This document shows, piece after piece, positions 53,816-64,000 of a stretch of DNA of 64,000 nucleotides (within the stretch, counting starts at the first letter, position 1; every line of letters begins with the position of its first letter). A program made the position numbers and the translations under genes. The notes beneath the pieces are model-generated. The model worked only from the letters and a program-made list of their open reading frames with translations. It did not search any database and was not told where the DNA came from. The DNA comes from Phialophora verrucosa. Lineage: Eukaryota > Ascomycota > Eurotiomycetes > Chaetothyriales > Herpotrichiellaceae. The stretch spans positions 2,046,001 to 2,110,000 of the forward strand of contig MSED01000003.1 in NCBI GenBank assembly GCA_002099365.1. Reading direction: 5' to 3'.

Positions 53816-54816
53816 TCATTCATGCACCCACATAGTCAAGCCCTCCAACCGCAACGTCGCCGGGCCGTCGACCGCCTCATCGTGATTCATCACCAACACG
53901 TGGTGGAACGTGTCCCTCCCCCCACAGGCGCCCGCCGTGCCCAGACACCAATCGCCCAGCTGCCGCCCGTTGACGAGGTTGAACATGGCCATGCACCGGC
54001 TGTGCGCGTGCACCCTGACCACCGGCCTCTCCAGCAGACGGGCGATGTTGAGGGCGTTGCCGTCCGTGGTGTTGACTCTGCTGGTGGTGTGCCACCTATC
54101 CTCCTCGTCCCTGTCGTCGCCATTGGCACCGGCCCGGATGCGCGTGTACACGAGGCACACCCAGCACAGGCGGTGCGTGCGCGGCATGAACGGGCGGAGT
54201 TGGAGCATCAACATGCGCCGGTCGGAGAAGGTGGGCGTGTATTGGATGGTCGGGATGACGGCCGCCGGGGCTGGTGAGGGGGCACCGTTGTGATGAGGTG
54301 GTGGTGGTGGTGGTGGTGGTGGTGGTGTGACAAGCACCCTCTCGGCCATGAATGTTGGATAGTCATTCATCGTCGTGGTCCTGGCGATGTAGTCGGAGTG
54401 CGTGGTCAGGAAGGCGAGCGCTTTGCACGTTAGGCCGAGACTGATGAGCGAGGCGACGTCCAGGAAGTCGGTCACTCTGTGGAGGATGTCGTCGGGCAGG
54501 GCTAGGAAGGGGACCCTGCTCGGGGTGTTGTTGATTCGGGAAAGACGGGGTCGGCTGATGGTGTTGAGGATCTGTAAGTGGGTAGATCGGCTCAAGGTTA
54601 GCGCAGCTCAGCTCAGTGCACTTCAGATCGGGCCCACCACCAGGATGCGAATGGGCAATGATAGAGAATAGAACCTACCCGACCAGGCACCGTGAAGCGT
54701 GCGTGCCGCCGCAGGTAGTAGAGGAAGCGCCAGTTCGGAGGAACGTGTCTTCTTCGACGCGGATGGGGGGTACGAGCACGAGCATGAGCAGCCGTGGCGC
54801 TGCGAACTCGGGCCAT
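53816..54816 (-). CDS. F-box domain protein
   Basis: A proposed two-exon gene on the minus strand (54816-54679 and 54571-53816) of about 297 residues. The second exon has a clear F-box (VPFLALPDDILHRVTDFLDV and LTCKAL), then a run of ten prolines coded by a GGT repeat, and a C-terminal part with RPFMPRTHRLCWVCLVYTR and VRVHAHSRCMAMFNLVNGRQ. The exon cannot begin with its own ATG, since the first codon in the open frame is TTG, so an upstream exon is needed. The chosen one ends FTVPGR at a GTAGGT donor and joins in phase to ILNTISRPRL. F-box proteins recruit substrates to SCF ubiquitin ligases; the target is unknown. Exon 1 is less sure than exon 2. Confidence 0.72.
54297..54326 (-). repeat. 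(GGT)10 trinucleotide repeat coding for proline
   Basis: Ten GGT units on the plus strand give a ten-proline run in the F-box protein on the minus strand. It is likely to vary in length between isolates. Confidence 0.85.
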
Positions 54817-55091
54817 CTTGAGCTGACGATCAGAGTCGGACAGCGAGGGTAGAGGCTAGGGTCAACCGAACGTAGAACAGCACGAGCACTCGACACGATT
54901 CTTGTGCGCAGGCGAGGGCGAGTTCGAGGGAAGGAGTGGCATAAGCAGGATGGCAGCGCTGTTTGTTCACGCTCGAGTCCCGCACGAGACACGCTGCATT
55001 CTGCGAGAACTTGCTATCTGTTATAGCAGAGTCATGTACCCCCGGGATGAATCTTGGCGGCGTAGAGCAGTGAAGTGAAGCGAAGCGGTGT

Positions 55092-56772
55092 TCATCGTCC
55101 AGCACGGGTGAGGTTGAATGCCTTGTGATGCTGTCGGAACCTCCGCCCCAACCACCACCACCACAAACCAGCCGCCGGCATAGTCACACCAGCTGCGGCG
55201 GCGGCGAGCAACAGACCGGTGAGTATGCGTTTCTGACTCTTCGACTTCTTGATCACATCGCTGTATCGCATGTTGCTGAAGCTGACTCGGGAGTACTGGG
55301 TTGCCCAACCCCAGCTAGGCAGATACTTGTCGAGCCGCTCTTCGATCCACTTGCGCCATTTGTACAGAGGCGAGGTGACAGACGATCGCATCTCGGTGTA
55401 ATTCGCCAGTGCCAGATCTGCAATGACATGAGCGTCTTCTGCACGTTCCAGGGTGTAGCTGCTGAGAGCCTCCGCTCTGTTGGGAGCGCTGTCCAGCTTC
55501 GAGAACAACACGCGCACCGACTCCAGTCCTGCATTCATCCCCTGACCATAAAATGGCACCATGGCATTGGCAGCATCCCCGACAATCACGACACTGTCCC
55601 CGAAATGGTGCGGCGAGCATTTGATGTTGATCAGCGGGAGATGCGGGTTGCGCTTGAATTGTGCCACCAAATCCGCATGAGGGATATACGTTGTCACGCC
55701 GGGGAAGTACCTGTCGAACATCGACACCAGATCTACGTCAGACCCATTCTCAAGCTTGGAGAATAGATCAACGGGCCCGAAAAGCGTGCATACAAAGGAC
55801 TTGTCGAGGTTGGGGAGAGCGATGAACATAAAGCTGCCAGCTGGCCATATGTGCAGATGATTTGGAGAGATGGCGAAGTCACCTGCCTTGGATGGTGGCA
55901 TCTTGAACTCGCACCACAAGCAGTCGATGTACTCTTGCTGGTAGTCCATGCGGGCGTACTTCATCATGTGATGCCTGGTGGCCGAGTGCGCACCGTCAGT
56001 GCCAATGCAAAAGTCGAAAGAGACTTCAATCTCCTTTGCGCGACCGGAGGAACTGGTGCTGTTCTTATCCATGACCTCAAACCATGCCTTCTTCTTCTGG
56101 AAGTCTGCACCTGTCATCTTGTGCTGGAAGAAGAAGTTGACGTTAGGCAGGGAACCCAGGTGGTCGAGCAAGACTTTGTTGAGCTCTCCGCGGTCGACAG
56201 AGCGTTGAAAGCGGCCATGAACATCATATGCCTGAGACTGTTGGGACAGGGCGCCAGTGGCCGATCGAAAGTGGATCATTCGGCCATGCATTGGGATTGT
56301 CTGGTCGAGGATCTTATCGAGCAGATTGGTGTTGCCGGCTGACCTCAGTGCGTTGATGCCACGTTCCGAAAGAGCAAGATTGATCGACTTGGTGAAGTTG
56401 AGCGGTGTCGTTTCCTCTTTGCGGAGGTCTGCAAGATGATTAGCCACCAGATTCGACCAACTATATCAGGAGATGCTTTGGATAACAGGGGCGAGAGGCT
56501 TCAGTGCGCACATCATTGGCGCAACAAGAGATGTGAGCCAGATCAGGAGCTCTTTCTTGAATGACACCAGGTGAGGACCTCGACGGGATATGGGAGGACC
56601 ACCACAGGTCAGAGGGAGGTCTGACAACAAGCCGAGAGACAAAGGAGAAGACTTTCGACTTGCCATTCCGCAGTTCATATATATTTACCGTGGCACCACG
56701 CGCTGCAGCATAAAGCGCAGCCAGCGAGCCGACTGGCCCGGCGCCAACAACCACCACCTTCTCCCCCTCCAT
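55092..56772 (-). CDS. kynurenine 3-monooxygenase
   Basis: Two exons (56772-56664 and 56428-55092) give 481 residues. The FAD-binding N-terminus is VVVVGAGPVGSLAALYAAAR, followed by YELR. After splicing it continues DLRKEETTPLNFTKSINLAL, the family's conserved run. The second FAD motif is VVIVGDAANAMVPFYGQGMNAG (shown here with its GD core). The C-terminus has a hydrophobic anchor (LLLAAAAAGVTMPAAGLWWW) with a basic tail, as expected for the mitochondrial outer membrane enzyme. It hydroxylates kynurenine with NADPH and O2 in the NAD+ synthesis route (yeast Bna4). Reading phase allows only a GC donor (GCAAGT) for the 235-bp intron. Confidence 0.94.
56429..56663 (-). other. GC-AG intron of the kynurenine monooxygenase gene
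   Basis: The donor is G|GCAAGT and the acceptor TTGCAG. The upstream exon must end one base into a codon so that GAC (Asp of DLRKEE) forms. The nearby GT at the same spot (AA|GTCGAA) gives the wrong phase. GCAAGT is the usual form of the minor GC-AG class. At 235 bp it is about four times longer than most introns in this window. Confidence 0.8.
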
Positions 56773-57524
56773 CCCACGGGTAGGAGACAGACAGGTAGAG
56801 TTGAAAGAAGATCAGGTGCGAAAACACGCGAACAAAGACATTGATATACAGAAAGAAACGGACCGATCTCCCAACTCAAGTGATGAGTCAAGGATGTGGA
56901 TGTGATGCGTTAATAATTCAGATCATCCTCATTTCACGACTTCGGTCTGACTTCGGCATATTGCGGAACAACTGTTTTGCCGGTTCCGGTGCCGCCCGCT
57001 GTGTCATTGACATCGAATTGTGTGCACAAGGCTGCACAAAAGAGGGGGAACCTCTGTCCGGATTGCCCTGCATGGAGTTCTCAAAAGTGAAGAGACTATT
57101 GTCCCTACGAAGATAAATCCAGTTTCATGTATAAGCTATCTTAATGATCATTCGTTACTTGGCCATGGCGGGGCGAAGGGCGTATTTCGGGTCACTATTT
57201 GTCCGGCTCGCCCGGTTTCGGAGTTGTTTTTCTCCCCTTCCATAGGATAACGTTTGCACAGTGGAGGAGATGGGAGCTCAATTATACCTCAGGCCTTCCG
57301 CTCGTTGCCTCTGGCTGTATATACCTGTCTCTGCATTCGCAACCAAGCTTGCTGGTTGGCGGACAAGTCTTTTGCCGACCCACGACGACTTCCCCTGAGT
57401 CAGGTCTACTATAAGTCACCCATCAGAGCGTGGTTCATTGCTCTATGTAATTGATGTGGTCGAGTGCAATACCCTACTACAGTATACGGCCATCTGTACG
57501 GGCTCGGGGAAACTGCTGGAAATT
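56773..57524. other. intergenic between divergent genes
   Basis: About 750 bp with the promoters of the kynurenine monooxygenase gene (minus) and the oxidoreductase gene (plus). No coding or repeat signal. Confidence 0.5.
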
Positions 57525-59073
57525 ATGAAAATCGTAAGTGTGCACCTGGATATGGAAGAACAGCTGGGCTGCTTTTGCAGACTTCTCGTCTTACGACACA
57601 CAGGTCGTGGCAGGGGCGACCGGCTTGATAGGAAGGCGCCACCTGCAGCATGTTGTTGACGAGCCTGAAGCAGGTACGTAGAACAGGTCTGAAGCTCCCA
57701 TGCTCGTTGTGATGTTAACCCTGAGTGTTCCATCTAGAGCTGGCGGGAATCATGTGAGCCTGAACCCCGGATCTCTACCACAGCACTCAGCCGGTTTGGC
57801 ATAGTTAACCGCATGACACATCTAGCGACCCAGCGGCGATTGCCCTAGACCTGGCACTCCAACACAACTGCCGGCATTTCAAGAGTGTTGATGATTTCCT
57901 AGTCTCATTGAAAACAGGAACCTTCTCTGCAGATGCTGTCATCGTCGCCACCCCGACTTCCACTCACGCGACCCTTGCACGGGAACTTGTTAAAGAGAAC
58001 ATATCGGTGCTGGTGGAGAAGCCTCTAGCCGTTACCGGGATTGAGGGTCGTACGATTTTAGACGCATATCGAAAGTCGAGGAAAGCAGGCGGAAAGGGGA
58101 TCGTTATGGTCGGTCACCATCGAAGGCATAATTCTTATGTCCTAGCTGTGAAAAAAGCAATTGACGAGGGACGACTGGGCCGCATTGTGGCTGTCAATGG
58201 AGGTATGTCTACATGGTCCTGCGAAAGGCGTCGCCTCTGACATCCTCGTTAAGTGTGGGCCATGCGAAAGCCGATGGATTATTTTGCTATCCCGTGGCGT
58301 CAGCAGCTGGGCTCCGGGGGAGTGGTGAGAATGCCAAAATGTTCCATGGTCCGGCTCCTGCAGTATTGACCAAGAAAGCAGGTCTTGACGAATGCTAGTC
58401 ACGAAATTGACATCCTTCAATACCTGCTCGGCGACATATCTGAAGTGTACGCAACCGAAGGGGTGAAGGAGAGAGGCTTTCCGGTGGATGAGACCGTACT
58501 TGCTACCTTTAAGTTTGCAAGCGGTGTGGTAGGGTCGTTCTTGTTCTCTGAGTACGAGTCTCACCCGACGCCCATGGTTGGTTTTATGCCGCTGAAGCTG
58601 ACCCTGCCTGTCCTTTGGCAGTGCCGCGACTTCTCCACATTCTTGGGAGGCCGCAACTGGGGAGAACCCCTATATACCCAGGACGGGAGAAACATGCCTT
58701 ACTGTTCTCGGGACTAGAGGATCAATGGGAATTCCCTCCTTGTACGTCTTCACCTCCCATCATCGTCCTTTCGCAGCACCGCGTTGCTGGCTTTGGCCTA
58801 GAGTTAACACGTAGCAGGACACGCTTCCACTACGATGACCACCTGCCCGATGAACAAAATTGGGCCTTCCCACTTGGGGAAGACGACAGGTCTAAAGCAG
58901 AAGTGGACCATATCCCGCCCTTGAGCCGCCAGTTGAAACAATTCATCTCAGCTGTCCGAGGGCTGGCAGAACCGAATTGTTCTGTGGAAGACGGACTCAA
59001 AACCGTTCTGGCTATCGAGGCCATATTTCGAAGTCTGACCCTTCACTCTCCAGTCACGGTTGGACAACTGTGA
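57525..59073 (+). CDS. Gfo/Idh/MocA family oxidoreductase, eight exons
   Basis: Exons: 57525-57533 (9 nt), 57604-57673, 57738-57753 (16 nt), 57826-58202, 58254-58324, 58382-58551, 58622-58741 and 58815-59073; the total of 1092 nt is in frame for 363 residues. The joined N-terminus reads MKIVVAGATGLIGRRHLQHV, a Rossmann dinucleotide fold, then ELAGIIDPAAIALD. The family lysine motif is VLVEKPLAVT, followed by VGHHRRHNSYVLAVKKAIDE. Exons 5-7 give VWAMRKPMDYFAIPWRQQLG, TNASHEIDILQYLLGD (catalytic His) and SFLFSDAATSPHSWEAATGE. Members oxidise or reduce sugars, inositols and related polyols with NAD(P). The last junction (58742-58814) is the least certain. Confidence 0.88.
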
Positions 59074-59540
59074 ACAGGTAAAACCGGTGAGAGTGGATAG
59101 TCTTACACAGCCGCGCCGCGGACAAACCGATGCCTAACCTCAGAGTTCGGAGGAGAGCTGTTTCGCTTGACCATGTTCGACTGGCATTGGATAGCTAGAT
59201 GACGATCATGTTATGTGATCTACAACTGTAGCCATAGCATTCTTCAGTCACGCCTGTCAGTCCGTCAGTAGCGAGGGTTGTCATAGATGAGAACGAACCA
59301 AGCGATGGCCGCATGAAAAGGGTCCGAAAGGTAGGTAGTGATGAATGTCTCTGCATCCTTCTCATACGCAGTCTGACGCCGCCGTGTATCCAGGTATCTT
59401 GCAAGCACCATGCTCCAGGCTCAAAATCCAAACCTGCGCCAATCGCTAATGCCCTTCCCTTCAATAATGCTTGCCGCTTGTAATGTTGGACAACATGTTT
59501 CGATGCGCTTCGCGACTGCATCATGCGAATTTCACCACGT
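59074..59540. other. intergenic between convergent genes
   Basis: About 470 bp of shared 3' flank. Nothing recognised. Confidence 0.5.
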
Positions 59541-62500
59541 TCACGACAGAATCTGCACTTCATCGCCATCCTGTCCCCCTTCAGCCATCCTTTCGGTGAG
59601 CACTCTCGCACTCCGTTCCCTCTCTCTTCCCTCCCTCCGAAACAAATGCCAACAATCCGGCGCCTCGAGGACGTAACGCCCCATCGCCTCGCGAAAACGT
59701 TTCTTGTACTCCCTTGGACTTGTCACTGTAGGCCGTCCCTTCGCACCTCCTCCCCGAACCGGCACCAATCCACGATCTTTGATCCAACTCTCGAGTTTCT
59801 TATCCCATGTGTACGTGCGTATACAATCGATGATGCCGACCACGAGTTCCTTGCGGGCGGCATCAATGGCAACCATGAGGCTGTAATCCATCACGTTCTG
59901 CCTCGCCAGGAAAAGCGTGTCGTTATGCACGGAGGATCGCAACAACTTTTTTGAGTGCTCCCGCGCGAATAAGGGACTTTCATAGATGAATTCGACCATG
60001 TTCTCGTCTAGGAGGACTTCGCCGCGTTCGCCCGTCGCGTTCATCTTGCGGTTGCGCATGCTCCCCTTGAGGTCAAAGATGCGCGTCGGGATACGATCAT
60101 AAAAGAGGTTCTCCATGACGAGCAGGAACCAGTTGTATTCGAGACCAGTGTTCTTGTTGGTCACGATGATCTGGTAAAACCCAAACATCTTGGCAATAAC
60201 AGAGGGCAGTTCATGGAAGAACGCCTCGGACATTATCTGAAAGTAGTTGGGGGCAAATTTGAGGAACGACTGGGTTTCGATCGGCGACAAAGACTTGAGG
60301 ATGAACCGATCGTCCAGCGTCTTCAGGAAGAGCGACTTGGTCTTGCCGCCCTTGGAATCCCACTTGAGACAGCGAGAGAGGGACTCGACAAATCTGTCAG
60401 CAACACCGCATTTCCGGCGCACGGCATCGAATTGTTCGGCGAAGAACATCTTGCAGAGCATTTTGGCCGGACCTTCTTGGAATTGGTATTTCAGGTGCCG
60501 CCCGGTTTTTCGGAGGAGAGAGTGCATGACGTCGGATTGATCAGCATGAACATGCCCGCTGAAGTCGACTGCGCAATCATCCTGCGGTGATGCGTTCTGC
60601 ATACCGTCGAGCATTGTCTTGTAGTCTTCTGAGTCTAGTGCGAATGCAATGATAGAGCTAGGTTCATCTTCCCGCACGATGATGTCGCAGTCGGCGAAGA
60701 TGTGTTCGGATGCTCCCAGCGGATAGTCCAAAGCCGTCCAGCCACTCGACGACCGCTCAGCCCAAAAGTTGGTCAGCATCTTCATCAGCGAGGTCCGTTC
60801 ATGTTTCGGCAGCTCTTTAAGGTCGATATCCTCTTGTGACATGCGCATCAGGTCTTCTGGAGAATCCGGTAGAAAGATCTCCTCTTCCGGTTCATCGACA
60901 TCGCTCTCCTCAACCTCGGATGCGGCCGTTGAAGCCTGGACATCAGTCTCGTTCTCGGTAGTTTCGGCTGGCGGGTCTTCGACCAGGATACCAGAATCTT
61001 CTTCACGAGAAGCGACATCAGCCATACCCTCCGATGTAGTTGCTATTTTGTCTGCCTCTTCCATGGGATATTCTTCCTCTACGCCAAAGACATCATCTGA
61101 GTCGCCTCGCTCGTCAACAGCCTCATCGACATCCTTGAAAACTTCAACGATGGGCTTGGAAACTGGCAAAGGGTAGACCCGTGACTGCATGCTCCTCTGT
61201 GCGCGGAGCCTTCTCTCGCGGATCCGCTCTCTTTCGAACTCACGGCTCAACTGTTCAAAATGTTTTGCGAGATTTGACACTCGAGACTCTTTGCGGTGTG
61301 GCACCGCTCGCGGTATCAGCGACTGACCCTTGGGAAAGGTTTTGTTCTTCAAATGCGAGAAACCGAGCCGGCTAGACAATTTCTTCTCTGGGATGTTTCC
61401 TTCCAAGTCTCCACTCTTCGCAGACATCACTGGGCTTGGCCTGGAGAAACCATTGATGGCGTTGACGGCTGACAGAGTGTTGAATGGTACCTGAGCCGCG
61501 TGCGAGCGCAAAGTAACAGCTCCGGCAGGCTGAGAATGAGCGCGCGAAAGAGAGGGAGAGGTCGACTTCGAGTCTGCCGTGCGTCTTGACGTCGGGCTTC
61601 GAACGGCACCATACGAGCCGGGATGGAGTAGATCGGCTGGATGAGTGGGAGGAACAGGAACGGCAGCTTCCGGGTCGTCTTGCGGCTCGATGATCACTGC
61701 TTGTTCGGTCTCTGGCCCGGAGACTTGCCCCAGCTTCGGACTGAGTTCGCTTTGAGGAGGCACATCTTCTACCGGCACCGTTGCTGGCTGGAGCGGCGTT
61801 GCTATCGCCAGATCTAGATGTTTGACGTCTTCTATGTTCCGAGGTCCATCGAGCACGGAGGGAAGATTTTCTACTGCAGATTTGGTAACTTCTGTCAATG
61901 TCGCGACACTGGTTTCTCTCTCGCGTGGAGGTGAAGTAGCATGCTCTTCCAACACGCTCTGAAGGAAACTTTGCGTCTTCTCGGGAGATAGTCTGCTAGC
62001 CTTTTCGAATGATGGTTTCTCGGACAAGGAATCCTTTTCGTCAATCACCTCTTCGATGGGCGGAGTCGTTGTCCCTTCATCGTCCGACTTCAGAGAAGAC
62101 ACGGAGACATCTCGGTCGAGGAAAATCTTCTTGAGTTGCAGTGTGGCAAGCCTCCGAATGTCCTTTTCGGTCGGGAGATAATTCCTTTCGAAGTCCGCAA
62201 AAGCATCATCCCATTCAGACACCTTCTCTTGTGTTGCTCGCACGGCAGAATTAAGGGGTATCGTTTCCCAGTATCTTGAGTTCGTATACCGTTCTTGCAG
62301 TTGTTTGACAAGGCCCGCATGTTCTTCATTGGCCTTCTTTGTCAACCTTTCGATCTCTTCACGGCAGGCGTTGGCTTTCTCAGGTTCAACCGCTTCAATG
62401 TTGATATTCTTGAGACGAAGCTTCACAGAGACCATGAATTTGGTGATGCGATGCTCCGTTCGGCTGAAAATCTCGTTGCGGAACTTCAGGTCATTGTCAA

Positions 62501-64000
62501 CCTTCCAAGTGAGTCTCATTCGCGGCACGATGATCTCGAGAAGGTCGATCGGATCGTAATGCACGCGAAGGGCGAAGTCTTTATAGCCGAAATACCGAAG
62601 GTGATCCCTGTGCAGGTCATGTGGACAAATACCTGCTCGAGCATGCAAATCCGCACTCCAGAAAGAGAGCTCCAAGTACTTCCCAAAGGAATACTTCCAC
62701 GTGCTGGTCGACATGGGAGTGACGGTCGTCTCCACGCCACAGATCTTGCATTGACTCCACATCAGAATGACTTCTTGGAAACCGCGCATTTTGGCTGGAT
62801 ATGGCTGCACGAAGACCGAAATCTGTGCTTCACCGTGGACATACTGGCGGTGGTGTTCATGCATTTTCTTCTCGCAGGCATCTGACGGGCATATCTCGGT
62901 GGCTCGGTAGCACAAGTCTTCGACGTACTGGCCAAGAGTACAATCGGCTTCAAACTCGGCCTCGGTCTCATGCTCATTGTAGAAACTGAAAGCCAGCAGA
63001 TCCGGGCCTGAGCAAGGGACAGACGTCGCTGTGGATACCAGGCTAAACAGGACGACGATATTCTGATGAGCAAACGGATCAAAGAGGTTACGGTTGCCAG
63101 ATAGATAGGTCTCCCACTGCTTCTTCTGGCTCTCGTAGTTGTGAGCGGCTTTCTCGTACTCGGCATCGTGTACTGCGTGGATGATTTCTCGAACTTTCCT
63201 ACTGGCTCCTGCGAGGGGGCGGTGCACCATCTCTGGGTGGATCAACGTGAACTTGGAATTCTTTCCTTTCTCTTCCAGCGTCTGCTCAGCTGTGAGATCC
63301 TGGTCGCGCAGTCGTTTCAAATAGGCGACGCGTCTTTCTAACTCTCTCGCACGCATGAGAAGATAAGGCTGCATGAATCTGACAAAAGGTGACGCGGAGA
63401 GGATGCGAGTCTCGTGTTTGAGAACAAGGTCCTCGTAGAAGGTGGGGACGGGTATATCATCGGGTATGTGCACCGAGTCTGTGCTATCAGTCCTGGCCGC
63501 TTGGTTGAAGCGTCCTTCTTTCTCTTGAGCGATGACTTCTGCATTAGAGACATCTCCCTGGTCAGGAAGGCGACTCTCTGTCCTCTCGGCACCTGCGCCA
63601 TTGTCTTGTGAAGCGACTTCGTTCTTGTTGTTGTCAATTTTGGAAACCAGGTTAGCCAGTGAAGCAGGTGTTTCCTCACCGTTGGCAGTTGGCGCGCTCG
63701 GTATAAGAGCGAACTCGTCTCGCATTAGACAAGTCTCAAGTTTGAGATTGTAGACCACATAAACCATGAACTCGGTGACCCGTTTAATCTTCGACAAGGT
63801 CTCTTCGTCTGCTCCCCTGAGCGCGATTGTACAGCCAAGTTGTGGCGGGCACCCTGACAGATAGACATACGTCTTTTTGCGTCCGGCGGCCACGAAAGTC
63901 TTGACTTCGAAGGAGTCACAGCTTCCAAACGGATCGGCCAGAGAAGTCAACTTGTCCATGGACTGCGCAACACGAGCCTGCGTGCAACGCGATACGGCTT
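59541..64000 (-). CDS. 1-phosphatidylinositol-3-phosphate 5-kinase Fab1 (3' part)
   Basis: The frame is open to the right edge: codons before the Met at 63959 continue as AVSRCTQARVAQS, so this is not the true start and the FYVE part lies outside. Visible are the end of the CCT/chaperonin-like domain (RKKTYVYLSGCPPQLGCTIA, LRGADEETLSKIKRVTEFMV), the Fab1 Cys-rich region (MWSQCKICGVETTVTPMSTS, FALRVHYDPIDLLEI), a long acidic disordered stretch, and the C-terminal lipid kinase domain. The kinase has FAPNYFQIMSEAFF, FDLKGSMRNRKM, NVMDYSLMVAID and GIIDCIRTYTWDKKLE. The enzyme makes PI(3,5)P2 on vacuole and endosome membranes and controls vacuole size and traffic. About 1486 residues are in view, in one exon. 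Confidence 0.96.
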   Translation of the reverse strand, partial: AVSRCTQARVAQSMDKLTSLADPFGSCDSFEVKTFVAAGRKKTYVYLSGCPPQLGCTIALRGADEETLSKIKRVTEFMVYVVYNLKLETCLMRDEFALIPSAPTANGEETPASLANLVSKIDNNKNEVASQDNGAGAERTESRLPDQGDVSNAEVIAQEKEGRFNQAARTDSTDSVHIPDDIPVPTFYEDLVLKHETRILSASPFVRFMQPYLLMRARELERRVAYLKRLRDQDLTAEQTLEEKGKNSKFTLIHPEMVHRPLAGASRKVREIIHAVHDAEYEKAAHNYESQKKQWETYLSGNRNLFDPFAHQNIVVLFSLVSTATSVPCSGPDLLAFSFYNEHETEAEFEADCTLGQYVEDLCYRATEICPSDACEKKMHEHHRQYVHGEAQISVFVQPYPAKMRGFQEVILMWSQCKICGVETTVTPMSTSTWKYSFGKYLELSFWSADLHARAGICPHDLHRDHLRYFGYKDFALRVHYDPIDLLEIIVPRMRLTWKVDNDLKFRNEIFSRTEHRITKFMVSVKLRLKNINIEAVEPEKANACREEIERLTKKANEEHAGLVKQLQERYTNSRYWETIPLNSAVRATQEKVSEWDDAFADFERNYLPTEKDIRRLATLQLKKIFLDRDVSVSSLKSDDEGTTTPPIEEVIDEKDSLSEKPSFEKASRLSPEKTQSFLQSVLEEHATSPPRERETSVATLTEVTKSAVENLPSVLDGPRNIEDVKHLDLAIATPLQPATVPVEDVPPQSELSPKLGQVSGPETEQAVIIEPQDDPEAAVPVPPTHPADLLHPGSYGAVRSPTSRRTADSKSTSPSLSRAHSQPAGAVTLRSHAAQVPFNTLSAVNAINGFSRPSPVMSAKSGDLEGNIPEKKLSSRLGFSHLKNKTFPKGQSLIPRAVPHRKESRVSNLAKHFEQLSREFERERIRERRLRAQRSMQSRVYPLPVSKPIVEVFKDVDEAVDERGDSDDVFGVEEEYPMEEADKIATTSEGMADVASREEDSGILVEDPPAETTENETDVQASTAASEVEESDVDEPEEEIFLPDSPEDLMRMSQEDIDLKELPKHERTSLMKMLTNFWAERSSSGWTALDYPLGASEHIFADCDIIVREDEPSSIIAFALDSEDYKTMLDGMQNASPQDDCAVDFSGHVHADQSDVMHSLLRKTGRHLKYQFQEGPAKMLCKMFFAEQFDAVRRKCGVADRFVESLSRCLKWDSKGGKTKSLFLKTLDDRFILKSLSPIETQSFLKFAPNYFQIMSEAFFHELPSVIAKMFGFYQIIVTNKNTGLEYNWFLLVMENLFYDRIPTRIFDLKGSMRNRKMNATGERGEVLLDENMVEFIYESPLFAREHSKKLLRSSVHNDTLFLARQNVMDYSLMVAIDAARKELVVGIIDCIRTYTWDKKLESWIKDRGLVPVRGGGAKGRPTVTSPREYKKRFREAMGRYVLEAPDCWHLFRREGRERERSARVLTERMAEGGQDGDEVQILS

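Noticed and set aside
1..64000. CRISPR array, prophage, intact transposon or biosynthetic backbone gene
   Set aside because: No regularly spaced repeats, no transposase or reverse transcriptase motifs, and no PKS/NRPS/terpene synthase motifs were seen in the translated frames.

Overview
The window is nuclear DNA of a filamentous ascomycete (Pezizomycotina). The evidence is short spliceosomal introns (mostly about 45 to 75 bp, GT-AG), compact protein-coding genes on both strands, and typically fungal families: Zn2Cys6 transcription factors, a SUR7/PalI membrane protein, a fasciclin GPI protein, a DHA2-type MFS transporter, a Psd2-type phosphatidylserine decarboxylase and Fab1. The gene set would suit Eurotiomycetes or Dothideomycetes, but the sequence alone does not fix the class. 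I saw no bacterial operon, CRISPR array, rRNA gene or convincing tRNA gene, and no intact transposon.

Layout. 1-4.1 kb: 3' end of an alpha/beta hydrolase, a truncated transcription-factor fragment, a decayed-looking stretch, then a fungal transcription factor without a zinc cluster. 5.3-8.7 kb: methionine aminopeptidase 1 and a SUR7/PalI protein. 9.7-15.7 kb: secreted PLC-like phosphodiesterase, an HSPA12-like Hsp70 with an unusual N-terminal extension, and an AtaL-like (DUF1857) protein. 16.8-20.6 kb: a Zn2Cys6 regulator and a disordered orphan protein. 21-26.6 kb: SCY1-like pseudokinase divergent from a short-chain dehydrogenase, the NatA catalytic subunit, and a weak small gene. 26.6-30.4 kb: gene-poor DNA rich in GTAC palindromes. 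30.4-36.3 kb: a 61-residue membrane protein, a large RD-repeat protein and a fasciclin protein. 37.4-41.8 kb: an MFS drug-efflux pump next to a Zn2Cys6 regulator. 42.8-48.8 kb: a thioesterase-like hydrolase, an amidase, a barwin-like membrane-anchored protein and an MBD4-like DNA glycosylase. 50-53.4 kb: phosphatidylserine decarboxylase. 53.8-59.1 kb: F-box protein, kynurenine 3-monooxygenase and an eight-exon Gfo/Idh/MocA oxidoreductase. 59.5-64 kb: the 3' part of the Fab1 PI3P 5-kinase, which runs off the window.

Most of the genes are single-copy housekeeping or accessory genes without an obvious shared pathway. The best candidate for a functional unit is the MFS pump beside a Zn2Cys6 factor. 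The most unusual items are the Hsp70-like fusion, the MBD4-type glycosylase without an MBD, the oxidoreductase with 9-nt and 16-nt coding exons, a GC-AG intron in the kynurenine monooxygenase gene, and the palindrome-rich gene desert. I did not find a convincing new multi-gene system. Exon borders were worked out by hand from splice signals, reading phase and remembered family motifs.
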